Source of the DNA: an uncultured Methylococcaceae bacterium
GTDB taxonomy: Bacteria > Pseudomonadota > Gammaproteobacteria > Methylococcales > Methylomonadaceae
Length of the DNA: 39,583 nt
Assembly: GCA_903873165.1 (NCBI GenBank)
Contig: CAIQNQ010000256.1
Coordinates: 1 to 39,583 of the forward strand
Reading direction: 5' to 3'
Position 1 is the first letter of the stretch; each line of letters opens with the position of its first letter. Positions 18,214 through 27,967 of this stretch are shown piece after piece. A model generated the notes under the pieces. That model did not search any database. It was given only the letters and a program-made list of their open reading frames with translations, and had not been told where the DNA came from. The position numbers were made by a program, and so were the translations under genes.

Positions 18214-19629
18214 ATGAACTCTGCTTCTAATAAAGAATTTATAAGACCATTACATTCAAAATTGCAAGCAGTATCCCGCATTTTAGATGTCTTTATAATA
18301 ATTAGCACGCTCTATATTTCTTTAATTATTTATCAAATTCCGAATGATGATGAATATTTATTACCGTGCTTTATCACTACCGCTCTTTTTGGGGTTTTTG
18401 CAGAAAATAACGAGCTATATCAAGGCTGGAGAGGATCTCCAATGTTTGATGAATCACTAAGAATCATGTTTTCTTGGTTAGGTGCATTTGCCTTAATGGT
18501 GACTGGAGCATACGTCTTTAATGCAAAATTTAATTACTCTTTAAATGTCGTACAGTTATGGCTTCCCTTAGCCCCTACTACTATCATATTAACGCATTCA
18601 ATTAGACGCTATTGTTTATCCTACTTAAGAACACATGGATTTAATACTCGGACTTACGCTATTTATGGTGCCAATACATTAGGACTAAGACTTAAATTAG
18701 CCATATCAGAACTACCTTGGCTAGGCTTTAAATTTGTCGGCTTTTATGATGACAAAACCGAACAAGAGGGGCGTCTCAATCATTCAGAGATAGAAAATTA
18801 TGCGGGTGATTTTGAGCAAATGCTCCAAGAAACTAAAGATGGAAACATTGACCACATTTATTTAACATTGCCTTTGACTGAAGAAAACCGCATCAGTTTT
18901 TTTATTGAACAACTAGCAGACACTACAGCATCAGTAAACGTAGTCCCAGACTTTTTCACTTTTAATTTAATTCAATCAAAATGGAGTAATATTCAGGGAC
19001 TTCCAGTCGTCAGCGTTTTTGATACACCGTTTAATTCCCTTGATGGCGTCACAAAGCGTATTGAAGACCTACTATTGTGTAGCGTGATTTTACCTCTAAT
19101 ATCAATTCCCATGCTGATAATTGCTATCGCGATTAAACTCACCTCACCTGGCCCTGTGATTTTTAAACAACAACGCTATGGTGTTAATGGTGAAAATATA
19201 TATGTATGGAAGTTTCGATCGATGACAGTTTGTGAAAATGGTGACACTATAAAGCAAGCTACCCAAAACGATAGACGCTTAACATCGATTGGCGGCTTTC
19301 TAAGAAAATCATCTTTGGATGAACTACCACAATTCATTAACGTATTACAAGGCACCATGTCTGTAGTAGGCCCCAGACCCCATGCTATTGCCCATAATGA
19401 GTTTTATCGAAAGCAAATACGGGGTTATATGTTAAGACACAAAGTTAAACCTGGCATCACTGGACATGCACAAATAAATGGTTACCGTGGTGAAACCGAT
19501 ACGCTCGATAAAATGGAAGCTAGAATCAATTATGATTTAGAATACATCAAAAAATGGTCTTTGTGGTTGGACATAAAAATAGTGTTTCTTACTATTTTTA
19601 AAGGCTTTTATAGCAAACAAGCTTATTAA
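18214..19629 (+). CDS. Undecaprenyl-phosphate sugar phosphotransferase (exopolysaccharide polyprenyl glycosylphosphotransferase, WcaJ-type)
   Basis: CoA-binding-like domain plus sugar transferase core: SPGPVIFKQQRYGVNGENIYVWKFRSM...FLRKSSLDELPQFINVLQGTMSVVGPRPHA...VKPGITGHAQINGYRGET. Confidence 0.93.
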   Translation: MNSASNKEFIRPLHSKLQAVSRILDVFIIISTLYISLIIYQIPNDDEYLLPCFITTALFGVFAENNELYQGWRGSPMFDESLRIMFSWLGAFALMVTGAYVFNAKFNYSLNVVQLWLPLAPTTIILTHSIRRYCLSYLRTHGFNTRTYAIYGANTLGLRLKLAISELPWLGFKFVGFYDDKTEQEGRLNHSEIENYAGDFEQMLQETKDGNIDHIYLTLPLTEENRISFFIEQLADTTASVNVVPDFFTFNLIQSKWSNIQGLPVVSVFDTPFNSLDGVTKRIEDLLLCSVILPLISIPMLIIAIAIKLTSPGPVIFKQQRYGVNGENIYVWKFRSMTVCENGDTIKQATQNDRRLTSIGGFLRKSSLDELPQFINVLQGTMSVVGPRPHAIAHNEFYRKQIRGYMLRHKVKPGITGHAQINGYRGETDTLDKMEARINYDLEYIKKWSLWLDIKIVFLTIFKGFYSKQAY

Positions 19630-19637
19630 TAAAACTA

Positions 19638-20048
19638 ATGTTCAAATCAATTATCGCCTCAAAATACACTATTGTACTAAGCATACTCATTTTAAGCTTA
19701 ATGACAGCATTGCTTGTAGAATCTTCTCAACCGCCACTCCCCTTACTAGGTAAAGTTAATAACTTGGACAAGGTTGCCCATTTTTCAGCATTTAGCTGCT
19801 TGAGTTTATTAATCTGTGCACTCTTCTTAAAGGTATCAAGTAAAGAAAAAATACCCTTATTTTCTGCACCACTCATTATTACAACGATATTTGGCATTAT
19901 CGACGAAAGCTTTCAGACTGTCATTCCATCACGCTCTTCGTCGCTATATGATTTATTAGCCGACGTATTAGGAGCTATTTTTGCAATTTTAATAGCGAAT
20001 CAAATTAACAGATACATAAGAAAAAAGTCAGTAACGATGTCCGATTAA
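19638..20048 (+). CDS. VanZ-family protein
   Basis: NNLDKVAHFSAFSCLSLLICALF...GIIDESFQTVIPSRSSSLYDLLADVLGAIFA. Confidence 0.8.
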   Translation: MFKSIIASKYTIVLSILILSLMTALLVESSQPPLPLLGKVNNLDKVAHFSAFSCLSLLICALFLKVSSKEKIPLFSAPLIITTIFGIIDESFQTVIPSRSSSLYDLLADVLGAIFAILIANQINRYIRKKSVTMSD

Positions 20049-20725
20049 CCACTTAAACCAACCTTTTGATATAGAACGCTTAACTCTTCTAATCGCTCTG
20101 GTGTGCCAATATCCATCCAAAAACCAGTATGTTTTTGGCCCGTTACTTGACCATCCAATATGGCTTGCCGCAATAATGCCCCCAATTTATAACTTCCTGG
20201 GATTATGTTAGCAAATAAAGCCGGATCATAAACCCCTATCCCACTAAACGTAAACAATTCATCAACATCAGCAAGCACTTGTCCATTAAGACTCAAACCA
20301 AAGTCTCCCGAAGCATGATGCTCAGGATTTGACACCATAACCAAATGCGCTAACCGCCTAGGCTGATTAATTAACTGTTCAAAAGGAAAGTCAGTAGCAA
20401 TATCGCCATTCACCACCATAAATGGCTTTTCACCCAACAAGGGTAATGCCTTGATAATACCACCGGCCGTTTCTAAACCAAGCTCACCTTCTGGTGAATA
20501 TTGAATAATTGCACCATAACGTTGACCGTCACCCAAATGTGCTTCAATCAGCGCTCCTAAATAAGCGTGATTAATCACAAGCTCTTTAAATCCACAAGCA
20601 ACTAATCTTTCAATAGTATGTTCAATGATTGTTCTATCTACGACTTGCAAAAGTGGCTTTGGCGTAAAATCAGTTAAAGTCCGCATTCTTTCACCACGCC
20701 CAGCGGCTAATATCATCACCTTCAT
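20045..20725 (-). CDS. murU: N-acetylmuramate alpha-1-phosphate uridylyltransferase (MurU-like nucleotidyltransferase)
   Basis: MKVMILAAGRGERMRTLTDFTPKPLLQVVDRTIIEHTIERL...VVNGDIATDFPF...WMDIGTPERL; next to an amgK-like gene. Confidence 0.88.
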   Translation of the reverse strand: MKVMILAAGRGERMRTLTDFTPKPLLQVVDRTIIEHTIERLVACGFKELVINHAYLGALIEAHLGDGQRYGAIIQYSPEGELGLETAGGIIKALPLLGEKPFMVVNGDIATDFPFEQLINQPRRLAHLVMVSNPEHHASGDFGLSLNGQVLADVDELFTFSGIGVYDPALFANIIPGSYKLGALLRQAILDGQVTGQKHTGFWMDIGTPERLEELSVLYQKVGLSG

Positions 20726-21723
20726 GATAAAAGATAACCTTCAAACCTAGGCAAAACCTGAGACTCTAAATAAGCGCCCCACTCCTCAATCTCAGCATAA
20801 TTTGCACAAACATTCTTAATATAATTCAATGTGCGCGGTATATCTTGCAGATAACTAGACTTTCCATCTCTAAGGTGCAATCGAGCAAAAATACCTATCG
20901 CTTTTAAATGCCTCTGCATTCCCATCAAATCAAACCAACGCTTAAAATCATTCAAAGAACAATCAATTAGATCTGCCTTTATTAATCGTAGATAATAATC
21001 AGACATCCAATTTTCTATCATAGATTCTGACCAAGTAATATAACAATCCTTTAATAGTGATACCACATCATAAGTGATTGGCCCCAGAACTGCATCTTGA
21101 AAATCTATAACACCTACTGAATTTAAACCTAGATACATCAAATTCCTAGAATGATAATCACGATGCACACAAACAACAGGTTGCTCAAGAGCTGACGTTA
21201 CAAGTATTCTACGAACTTTATCCCATAATAAAATCGGCACATCTAAGTCTAATAAACCATTCAAAAACCACTCTTGAAATAAAAGTAATTCTCTCTGAAA
21301 AAAAGCCTCGTCATAGCTAGGTAAATCGATCAATGAAATATCAATCTGTGATTGTATTTTATAAAGCTCATCACAGGCGATTTGATACAAACCCGCTACT
21401 GTCTGAGTATTTAACTTATCTAACAAACATTCTGAACCAAAATCCTCAAGTAATAAAAAACCATCTTCCCTGTTCTGCTGATAAATGTTTGGAACATTAA
21501 TATCATACGCCGAAAAAAACTTTGCGACCTTAAGGAATTGCGCAATATTCTCCTTTTCAGGAGGGGCATCCATCACTATATACGAACATTGCTCAGATAT
21601 AATTCTAAAGTAACGTCGAAAACTTGCGTCACTAGACGCTATTTCACAAGAATTTATTATCATCAATAGATCATTTTCTAGCCAATCCATCATAGATATT
21701 ATTCTTAAGTCTGTATTTATCAT
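20722..21723 (-). CDS. amgK: Aminoglycoside-phosphotransferase-fold sugar kinase (AmgK-like)
   Basis: DASFRRYFRI...FLLLEDFGSECLLD...VVCVHRDYHSRNLMYLG...GVIDFQDAVLGPITYDVVSLLKD; coupled to murU by overlap. Confidence 0.87.
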   Translation of the reverse strand: MINTDLRIISMMDWLENDLLMIINSCEIASSDASFRRYFRIISEQCSYIVMDAPPEKENIAQFLKVAKFFSAYDINVPNIYQQNREDGFLLLEDFGSECLLDKLNTQTVAGLYQIACDELYKIQSQIDISLIDLPSYDEAFFQRELLLFQEWFLNGLLDLDVPILLWDKVRRILVTSALEQPVVCVHRDYHSRNLMYLGLNSVGVIDFQDAVLGPITYDVVSLLKDCYITWSESMIENWMSDYYLRLIKADLIDCSLNDFKRWFDLMGMQRHLKAIGIFARLHLRDGKSSYLQDIPRTLNYIKNVCANYAEIEEWGAYLESQVLPRFEGYLLS

Positions 21724-21829
21724 TTATGTAGTTCGATTATTGTTATAGCTAAGATAAATTAAGGTAAAATGGTATCCAAGCATTTTATTCGATTTAAGAT
21801 CCATTACGCTACTAAACTTAATACTAGCC

Positions 21830-24421
21830 ATGCTTCGCCGTTTATTTCTAGTTTTTTTACCATCACTGACTGCATCAAGTAGCTTTGCAAATAGTTCTGC
21901 TTGGAATTGCGAGCAGAATAAACAAACAAATGAATGGGTATGTGTGGGGGCAGATTCAGAGAAAATTGCACCTCAATCCACGACTCCTGCAAATGTGAAC
22001 ATAGCCCCCCCTGAAAAACCAATGGATGTAGAAGCAACGGAAGAACTAGCCCCCATTAAAGTTTCCGAAACTGTTAAAAACGAACAATCCACACTAGGAA
22101 TTCTCCCACCTGCATTTAATACTGCCCAAGAACAAATCTTTAACGCCTTAACAGCCAAATTAGCTTACGACCCCTGGAGTAGTTGTGTAGATGGAAAGCG
22201 TCAAAAACAAAAGTTTACTCCTGCACTAGAGAAACGTGAATCTACTCCCATGGAAGTTAAATCAAATTTTGCTGAAGTATTTGACAAGGAAGTCGGCAAC
22301 TATTCTGGTAATGTAGTTATGTCTCGAGGCGATCAAAATTCAACCTCAGCCAAAGCAAACTACAATAGCGCATCACAAGTGCTTGACCTACAAGATGACG
22401 TATATTACAGAGAAGAACAACTTGCCTTGCATAGTGAAACGGCAATGCTCAATTTATCTAATGGCCAAGCAAAAGTCAGAGATGCCCAATTTATCGATGC
22501 AGCAACCCCTTTAAGAGGCCGCGCTAAACTCATTTATAGAAAAAGTGAAACCTTATCAGAATATCAAGAGGGTGCTTATACTAGTTGCAAACCAGGCAAT
22601 CAAGACTGGGTTATTCACTCAGAAAAATTAACCCTTGATAAATCAGAAAGTAGAGGCATAGTAAAAAACGCTTGGCTGGAATTTAAAGGTACCCCCATTT
22701 TTTATACACCTTATCTGTCATTCCCACTTGAACAGAAACGTACATCTGGTTTTTTAATGCCCAATTTTGGCAGTAATAAGTACAGTGGATTTCGTTTAGC
22801 AACCCCCTATTATTGGAATATCGCACCCAACTATGATGCCACAATTACTCCTAGAGAATTGGTAAATAGAGGCCCATTATTAGCTGGTAAATTTCGCTAC
22901 CTGACAGAAAATTCAAATGGAAATGTTAGCTTAGAATATATGCCCTCAGATGCTAGACTAAATAACCAATCAAGATACCTTGCGGGTTTTAAAAATACCT
23001 CAATATTAACCCCTAATATTCGATCTAACCTTGACTTAAACTATGTTTCAGATCCGGCCTATTTTGCCCAATTGGGTAACGCTTTATCATTTTCAAACAC
23101 TAACTATCTTAAAAGTTCTGCGGACATCGGCTATGTGAGAGAAGGCGTCAATTTTAATACGTCATTCGTCAATTATGAATCTATTAATACCACAGCAACA
23201 AATACTGTTTTACCTTATCGTGTATTACCGCGCATCAATTTAAACTTAGACCATAGTTTTAAATTTATGCCCTTAAAAACCACAATAGAAAATGAATATG
23301 CCTATTTTTCACAAACTAGCATAGTAAGTGGTCAACGCATTAATACTAAACCGTCCTTCAGTATTCCATTTGAATCGATTAACTCATACTCCTACTTAAC
23401 CCCTAAATTTTCTGTTCAGCAAACCAATTACGACCTGACAAACATCTCATCGTCCCAAGCAAATAGTGGCATGACTAATTCTATGTCAAGAACTGTGCCC
23501 ATATTTTCTACCAACTCGGGATTAAGTTTTGAAAAAAATATATCTTTAGGTGATTCGAATTATTTACATACCCTAGAACCCAAATTGTTTTATTTATATG
23601 TGCCTTATGTGAATCAGGAAAATTTACCTATATTTGATACAGCTCTCTATGACTTTCAATTCAGTTCATTATTTAGAGAAAACAGTTATAGTGGCTCTGA
23701 CCGCATTCAAAATGCCAATCAAATTTCCACAGCCATTACCTCACGATTGATTGATGATAATAGTGGGTTGGAAAAATTAAAATTAGACATAGGTCAAATT
23801 ACTTATTTCGAAAATCGAAAAGTGTCAGCCACATTACTTCAACCAAACAACACTTATTTACCATTAGGTCAAAGCACGGGGCACTATTCAAATATAGTAA
23901 CCGAACTATCCAGCCAGTTTACTCGACAATTATCGGGTATCTCAGGTTTGCAATGGAGCCCACAATATAATCAGGTGCAACGAATTAATGCGGCTATTCA
24001 TTATAGATCCCCAGCCAATGAAATCATTAATGTTGGCTATATATACCGAAAAAACCCACTCTATCCAAACCAGAGTTACGACATTACCCAAACCGACAAC
24101 TCATTCCGTTATCCTGTTTATGATAACTGGTCAGTCATAGGCCGCTGGCAATACTCGCTTTTATACAATAAAACTCAAGATGCTTTATTAGGTATCGAAA
24201 AAGAAAACTGTTGTTGGAAAGCACGTATTGTCCTTAGACAATATACGAATAACCTTCAATCAGGTAATGGACTTGTAACACCTAACTCATATGCTGGTAC
24301 CTATCAAAATGGTGTCTTTTTTGAATTCGAATTAAAGGGATTAGGCGCGCTTGGTGACGATATGGATGCTTTCTTACAAAAAGAAATTTATGGATTTCAA
24401 GGATCACAAAAAAATGACTAA
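21830..24421 (+). CDS. lptD: LPS-assembly protein LptD
   Basis: 863 aa, signal peptide. Characteristic KAWLEFKGTPIFYTPYLSFPL-type block (here NAWLEFKGTPIFYTPYLSFPLEQKRTSGFLMPNFGSNKYSGFRLATPYYWNIAPNYDATITPR). Confidence 0.96.
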   Translation: MLRRLFLVFLPSLTASSSFANSSAWNCEQNKQTNEWVCVGADSEKIAPQSTTPANVNIAPPEKPMDVEATEELAPIKVSETVKNEQSTLGILPPAFNTAQEQIFNALTAKLAYDPWSSCVDGKRQKQKFTPALEKRESTPMEVKSNFAEVFDKEVGNYSGNVVMSRGDQNSTSAKANYNSASQVLDLQDDVYYREEQLALHSETAMLNLSNGQAKVRDAQFIDAATPLRGRAKLIYRKSETLSEYQEGAYTSCKPGNQDWVIHSEKLTLDKSESRGIVKNAWLEFKGTPIFYTPYLSFPLEQKRTSGFLMPNFGSNKYSGFRLATPYYWNIAPNYDATITPRELVNRGPLLAGKFRYLTENSNGNVSLEYMPSDARLNNQSRYLAGFKNTSILTPNIRSNLDLNYVSDPAYFAQLGNALSFSNTNYLKSSADIGYVREGVNFNTSFVNYESINTTATNTVLPYRVLPRINLNLDHSFKFMPLKTTIENEYAYFSQTSIVSGQRINTKPSFSIPFESINSYSYLTPKFSVQQTNYDLTNISSSQANSGMTNSMSRTVPIFSTNSGLSFEKNISLGDSNYLHTLEPKLFYLYVPYVNQENLPIFDTALYDFQFSSLFRENSYSGSDRIQNANQISTAITSRLIDDNSGLEKLKLDIGQITYFENRKVSATLLQPNNTYLPLGQSTGHYSNIVTELSSQFTRQLSGISGLQWSPQYNQVQRINAAIHYRSPANEIINVGYIYRKNPLYPNQSYDITQTDNSFRYPVYDNWSVIGRWQYSLLYNKTQDALLGIEKENCCWKARIVLRQYTNNLQSGNGLVTPNSYAGTYQNGVFFEFELKGLGALGDDMDAFLQKEIYGFQGSQKND

Positions 24422-25712
24422 ACAAGTATTAAAAACAAGCCGTGCTTTAATGCTCTTAAGCTTGCTGTTAACTTACAACTATCCAGTATTTTCTGAATCA
24501 CTTGGTAAAATTGCTGCTGTTGTAGAAGATGATGTTATTCTTCAGCAAGAACTTGATAAAGAAGTTGGCGTTATTGCCCAAAGGATACGCAGTAGCAACA
24601 ATACCCAAATGCCGCCTGAATCAGTTATTCGCAAACAGGTTCTAGAAAAAATGATCATCGATAAGCTGCAGCGTCAACTTGCAGAAAAGGCGGGCATCAG
24701 TGTCACTGAAGATATGCTTAATAGTTCAGCAGCCGATATTGCTCAACGCAACAACATGTCACTAGAAAATTTTAGGGAAGAACTACTAAAACAAGGAATT
24801 TCATATAAGCAATTTCTAGAAAACATGCGTAATGAAATTATTATTAACCAGTTACGAGGTAGAGAAATCGGTAGCCGTATTAAAGTAACGGATAAGGAAA
24901 TTGATCATTTCTTAGAAACCCAAGAAAACATTGGATCAGACTCCATTCAGTATCATTTAGGACATATACTTATTGCAGTACGAGAGGGAGCATCATCAGC
25001 AGAAATTCAAAAAGCCGAAAATAAAGCCGAAAAAATCGTATCGCTTCTAAAAAGAGGACAAGATTTTTCCCAATTAGCGATGAGTGAATCAGAAGATGAT
25101 AACGCCCTAAAAGGTGGTGATCTTGGCTGGCGTAACGCAAATGACATACCCACACTTTTTACTGATAAAGTAAACAATATGCACAAAGGTGAAGTATCTG
25201 AACCTATTCGTAGCCCTAGCGGTTTTCATATTATAAAAATGTTAGACATTAAGGGCGGCTTAGATGATCACACAATTACAAAATCTAAAGTCCGACATAT
25301 TTTAATTAAAACGAATGAGTTGATCGATGATGATGAGGCAAAGAAGCGTTTGCTTGAAATAAAAGACAGAGTACTTCATGGTGAAGATTTTGCAGCTCTA
25401 GCAAGAACCCATTCTGATGATAAAGGATCGGCAATAAAGGGAGGTTCTCTAGATTGGGTTAACCCTGGTGATTTAGTTAGACCTTTTGAAGATGCAATGG
25501 AAAAATTAAGTATTAACCAAATAAGTGAACCAATACAAACACAATTCGGCTGGCACTTAATTCAAGTATTAGATAGACAAAATAAAGATAACAGTGTTGA
25601 GCATAAAAGAAACCAAGTAAGAGAAATTATTCGCAAGCGTAAAATTGAAGAAGAAACTGAGCTTTGGATGCGTAGGCTTCGGGACGAAGCTTACGTTGAA
25701 ATCTACCCTTAA
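24414..25712 (+). CDS. surA: Peptidylprolyl isomerase SurA
   Basis: IAAVVEDDVILQQELDKEV plus two parvulin domains (YHLGHILIAVREGAS..., VRHILIKTNEL...). The start at 24414 (MTKQVLKTSRALM) gives a signal peptide and overlaps the lptD stop; the listed ORF starts further upstream. Confidence 0.94.
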   Translation: MTKQVLKTSRALMLLSLLLTYNYPVFSESLGKIAAVVEDDVILQQELDKEVGVIAQRIRSSNNTQMPPESVIRKQVLEKMIIDKLQRQLAEKAGISVTEDMLNSSAADIAQRNNMSLENFREELLKQGISYKQFLENMRNEIIINQLRGREIGSRIKVTDKEIDHFLETQENIGSDSIQYHLGHILIAVREGASSAEIQKAENKAEKIVSLLKRGQDFSQLAMSESEDDNALKGGDLGWRNANDIPTLFTDKVNNMHKGEVSEPIRSPSGFHIIKMLDIKGGLDDHTITKSKVRHILIKTNELIDDDEAKKRLLEIKDRVLHGEDFAALARTHSDDKGSAIKGGSLDWVNPGDLVRPFEDAMEKLSINQISEPIQTQFGWHLIQVLDRQNKDNSVEHKRNQVREIIRKRKIEEETELWMRRLRDEAYVEIYP

Positions 25713-25742
25713 AATTATAAAGACTGACCTTTAATTTAGACC

Positions 25743-26315
25743 ATGAGTCTTATAACAAATAAAGACGTAAAATTAATTACCCAACTTCAAGGTGTACTAA
25801 ATACCCAAAATTTAGAACAACTCAGTGAGTATATTTCTAATCTTACAGCCGAACTCGGCACTGACTCTACTACCTTTGCAGCCGCGTTATTACATTTACT
25901 GCAGGAAACCAAAAAATCAAACCAAAACTCGACCAAAAACAAAACGCCTAAAACTCAAACAAGCCCTAATGCGAGTCCTTTATTAATAAAAATGGTTCGT
26001 TACCGATTAAACATTGGTTCAGATCATTCTATTAATGCAGAACAAATCAAAGAAACTCTAATTGAGGAATCTGGGGTAGATAAAAAAAATATTACTAATA
26101 TTAATATTCAGCGCACTTATACGCTAATTGAACTCCCTGATGAGATGCCAACTGATATTTTTCAACATTTAAAATCTGTAGAAATTAATCAATTAAAGCT
26201 TGATATTAAACGCGTAAAACCTCGTAATAATAAAAAACGCGGTAATAATCATTTTAGACGCAACCGCAGAACCGACAATACGTCTGAACCTAATAAATCA
26301 ACCCTTCAACAATAA
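25743..26315 (+). CDS. Stand-alone DbpA/CsdA-type RNA-binding-domain protein with basic C-terminal tail
   Basis: MVRYRLNIGSDHSINAEQIKETLIEESGVDKKNITNINIQRTYTLIELPDEMPTDIFQHLKSVEINQLKLDIKRVKPRNNKKRGNNHFRRNRR resembles the DbpA C-terminal RRM-like domain. No helicase motifs in the ORF. Confidence 0.7.
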   Translation: MSLITNKDVKLITQLQGVLNTQNLEQLSEYISNLTAELGTDSTTFAAALLHLLQETKKSNQNSTKNKTPKTQTSPNASPLLIKMVRYRLNIGSDHSINAEQIKETLIEESGVDKKNITNINIQRTYTLIELPDEMPTDIFQHLKSVEINQLKLDIKRVKPRNNKKRGNNHFRRNRRTDNTSEPNKSTLQQ

Positions 26316-26328
26316 GAGGCAAATAGGC

Positions 26329-26784
26329 ATGACAACTAGCAGCATTTCTTCTCCCTTGTTAGGTTGGCGCGAATGGGTCGGGTTACCAGATCTAAACATT
26401 AAAAAATTAAAAGCCAAGGTGGATACAGGCGCCAGAACCTCTGCCCTACATGCTTTTGCGCTAGATCCCTATAAAAAAGCTGGCCAAGACTGGATTATGT
26501 TTGCTATACACCCAGAACAAAACAACACAGATATTATTATTGAATGTCACGCACCCATCAAAGATAAACGCATTGTTTCTGACTCTGGCGGACACAAGCA
26601 GCGCCGCTATGTAATTGAAACTAAACTTATATTAGGCCAAACCCCTATTACTGCTGAACTGACTTTAACGAATAGAGATAGCATGGTGTTTAGAATGCTA
26701 CTAGGACGCACGGCAATCAATAATCAATACTTAGTTGCCCCAAGCGAATCCTATATACAGGGTGAACCCAACATCCTTAATTAA
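26329..26784 (+). CDS. Retropepsin-like aspartic protease/RimB-type protein (PF05618-like, 'ATP-dependent zinc protease')
   Basis: GWREWVGLPDLNIKKLKAKVDTGARTSALHAF...RRYVIETKLILGQTPITAELTLTNRDSMVFRMLLGRTAI. Confidence 0.88.
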   Translation: MTTSSISSPLLGWREWVGLPDLNIKKLKAKVDTGARTSALHAFALDPYKKAGQDWIMFAIHPEQNNTDIIIECHAPIKDKRIVSDSGGHKQRRYVIETKLILGQTPITAELTLTNRDSMVFRMLLGRTAINNQYLVAPSESYIQGEPNILN

Positions 26785-26825
26785 CATAAACTCAGAGCTT
26801 TTAAAACGTTCAACATCATCTTTAC

Positions 26826-26841
26826 TGTTGATATATCAACA
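26826..26841. promoter_or_regulatory. Dyad-symmetric site 1: TGTTGATATATCAACA (perfect 16-bp palindrome)
   Basis: Read directly; a second near-copy lies 32 bp downstream. Confidence 0.6.
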
Positions 26842-26857
26842 CAAAACAAGCAAAACA

Positions 26858-26873
26858 TGTTGGAATATCAACA
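26858..26873. promoter_or_regulatory. Dyad-symmetric site 2: TGTTGGAATATCAACA
   Basis: 14/16 match to site 1, spaced 32 bp (about 3 helical turns). Confidence 0.6.
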
Positions 26874-26923
26874 CAAAAAACCCATTCATCAACAACTCAT
26901 CAGCATTTTTATAGCAATTAAAC

Positions 26924-26939
26924 TGGCATACAAAATGCT
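26924..26939 (+). promoter_or_regulatory. Sigma-54-like -24/-12 promoter element TGGCATACAAAATGCT
   Basis: GG at 26925-26926, N10, GC at 26937-26938; fits GG-N10-GC of TGGCAYN5TTGCW. Lies downstream of the two dyads. Confidence 0.5.
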
Positions 26940-27174
26940 ATGACTTAGATAGGAAAGATTTTATTATTCACCTTCCAAAATCAATATAATATACAACGAT
27001 AGCACAAACTAATAACTGTTTTTTTTAATTGTCATTAACCTAAAAAACCTAAAATATTCGGTCATCAAACTGTAATTTTTAAAGGGTCAATTTATGTTAC
27101 GGTAATCAATAATTACAATAATAATTCAACAACAAACTCACACCTTTTTAATTTAACCCTAACGGATACAGATT

Positions 27175-27942
27175 ATGAAAATAAAACAATTGCTTACTAT
27201 ACCCCTCTTTGGCCTCACTTTAACAAATGCAGCCTTCGCAGGCTTAACCCCTATTTTATCAAGCATTAATTCAGATAATAATGCTAATAGCGCAAACTTT
27301 TCCAAACCCATAGCAATAGATTACAGCTTTAACAATAGAGGTCTAGATGTATCTGTCGCAACTAAAACAGGTGGCGGTTACATTCTTACAGCAACAAGCG
27401 CAGGCAATATTAACTTTTATCAAAATTCATCTAATGTTTCAACCATGGGAAGTGGAAAGGGCTATACATTAACCGCCAACTTTGACAAAAACAGTAATTT
27501 TATCACCACAGGTAGTTCTTTAACCATCGTAGGTACGCTTAATAGCACACTGGGTGGAACCGGAACCGCACAAAAAAGCACAAATTTATTTTCAGCCAAT
27601 TTAACTGATTTTGGAACTGATGCCAGCACCGCCGCAATAGCCTTTAAAACCAAGTTTAACCCTTCATGGTCTAACCAAATAAAATTCACCGGTGGTTCAA
27701 CAGGTGAATCGGTTTATCTTTTTGACCAAGTCGGCTTAAACAATGGCGGTCATGGTCGCTTAAGTAGTTTAATTGCTGCTTTAAATGCACATAACTTGGG
27801 CAGCATTGGTAATCAACATTTTGTTGGAATTGAATCAATCGCTTCAGTACCATTACCACTCCCTGTTTTATTATTTGGCTCTGGCTTAACGGCCTTAATT
27901 GGCCTAAGACGTAAACGTCTTAACGCAACTAAATCAATTTAA
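27175..27942 (+). CDS. Exported protein with PEP-CTERM-like (VPLP variant) sorting signal
   Basis: Signal peptide MKIKQLLTIPLFGLTLTNAAFA. C-terminus VPLPLPVLLFGSGLTALIGLRRKRLNATKSI: VPLP, hydrophobic helix, basic cluster. Confidence 0.8.
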   Translation: MKIKQLLTIPLFGLTLTNAAFAGLTPILSSINSDNNANSANFSKPIAIDYSFNNRGLDVSVATKTGGGYILTATSAGNINFYQNSSNVSTMGSGKGYTLTANFDKNSNFITTGSSLTIVGTLNSTLGGTGTAQKSTNLFSANLTDFGTDASTAAIAFKTKFNPSWSNQIKFTGGSTGESVYLFDQVGLNNGGHGRLSSLIAALNAHNLGSIGNQHFVGIESIASVPLPLPVLLFGSGLTALIGLRRKRLNATKSI

Positions 27943-27967
27943 GCAATAATTTAATAGGAATTTATTT

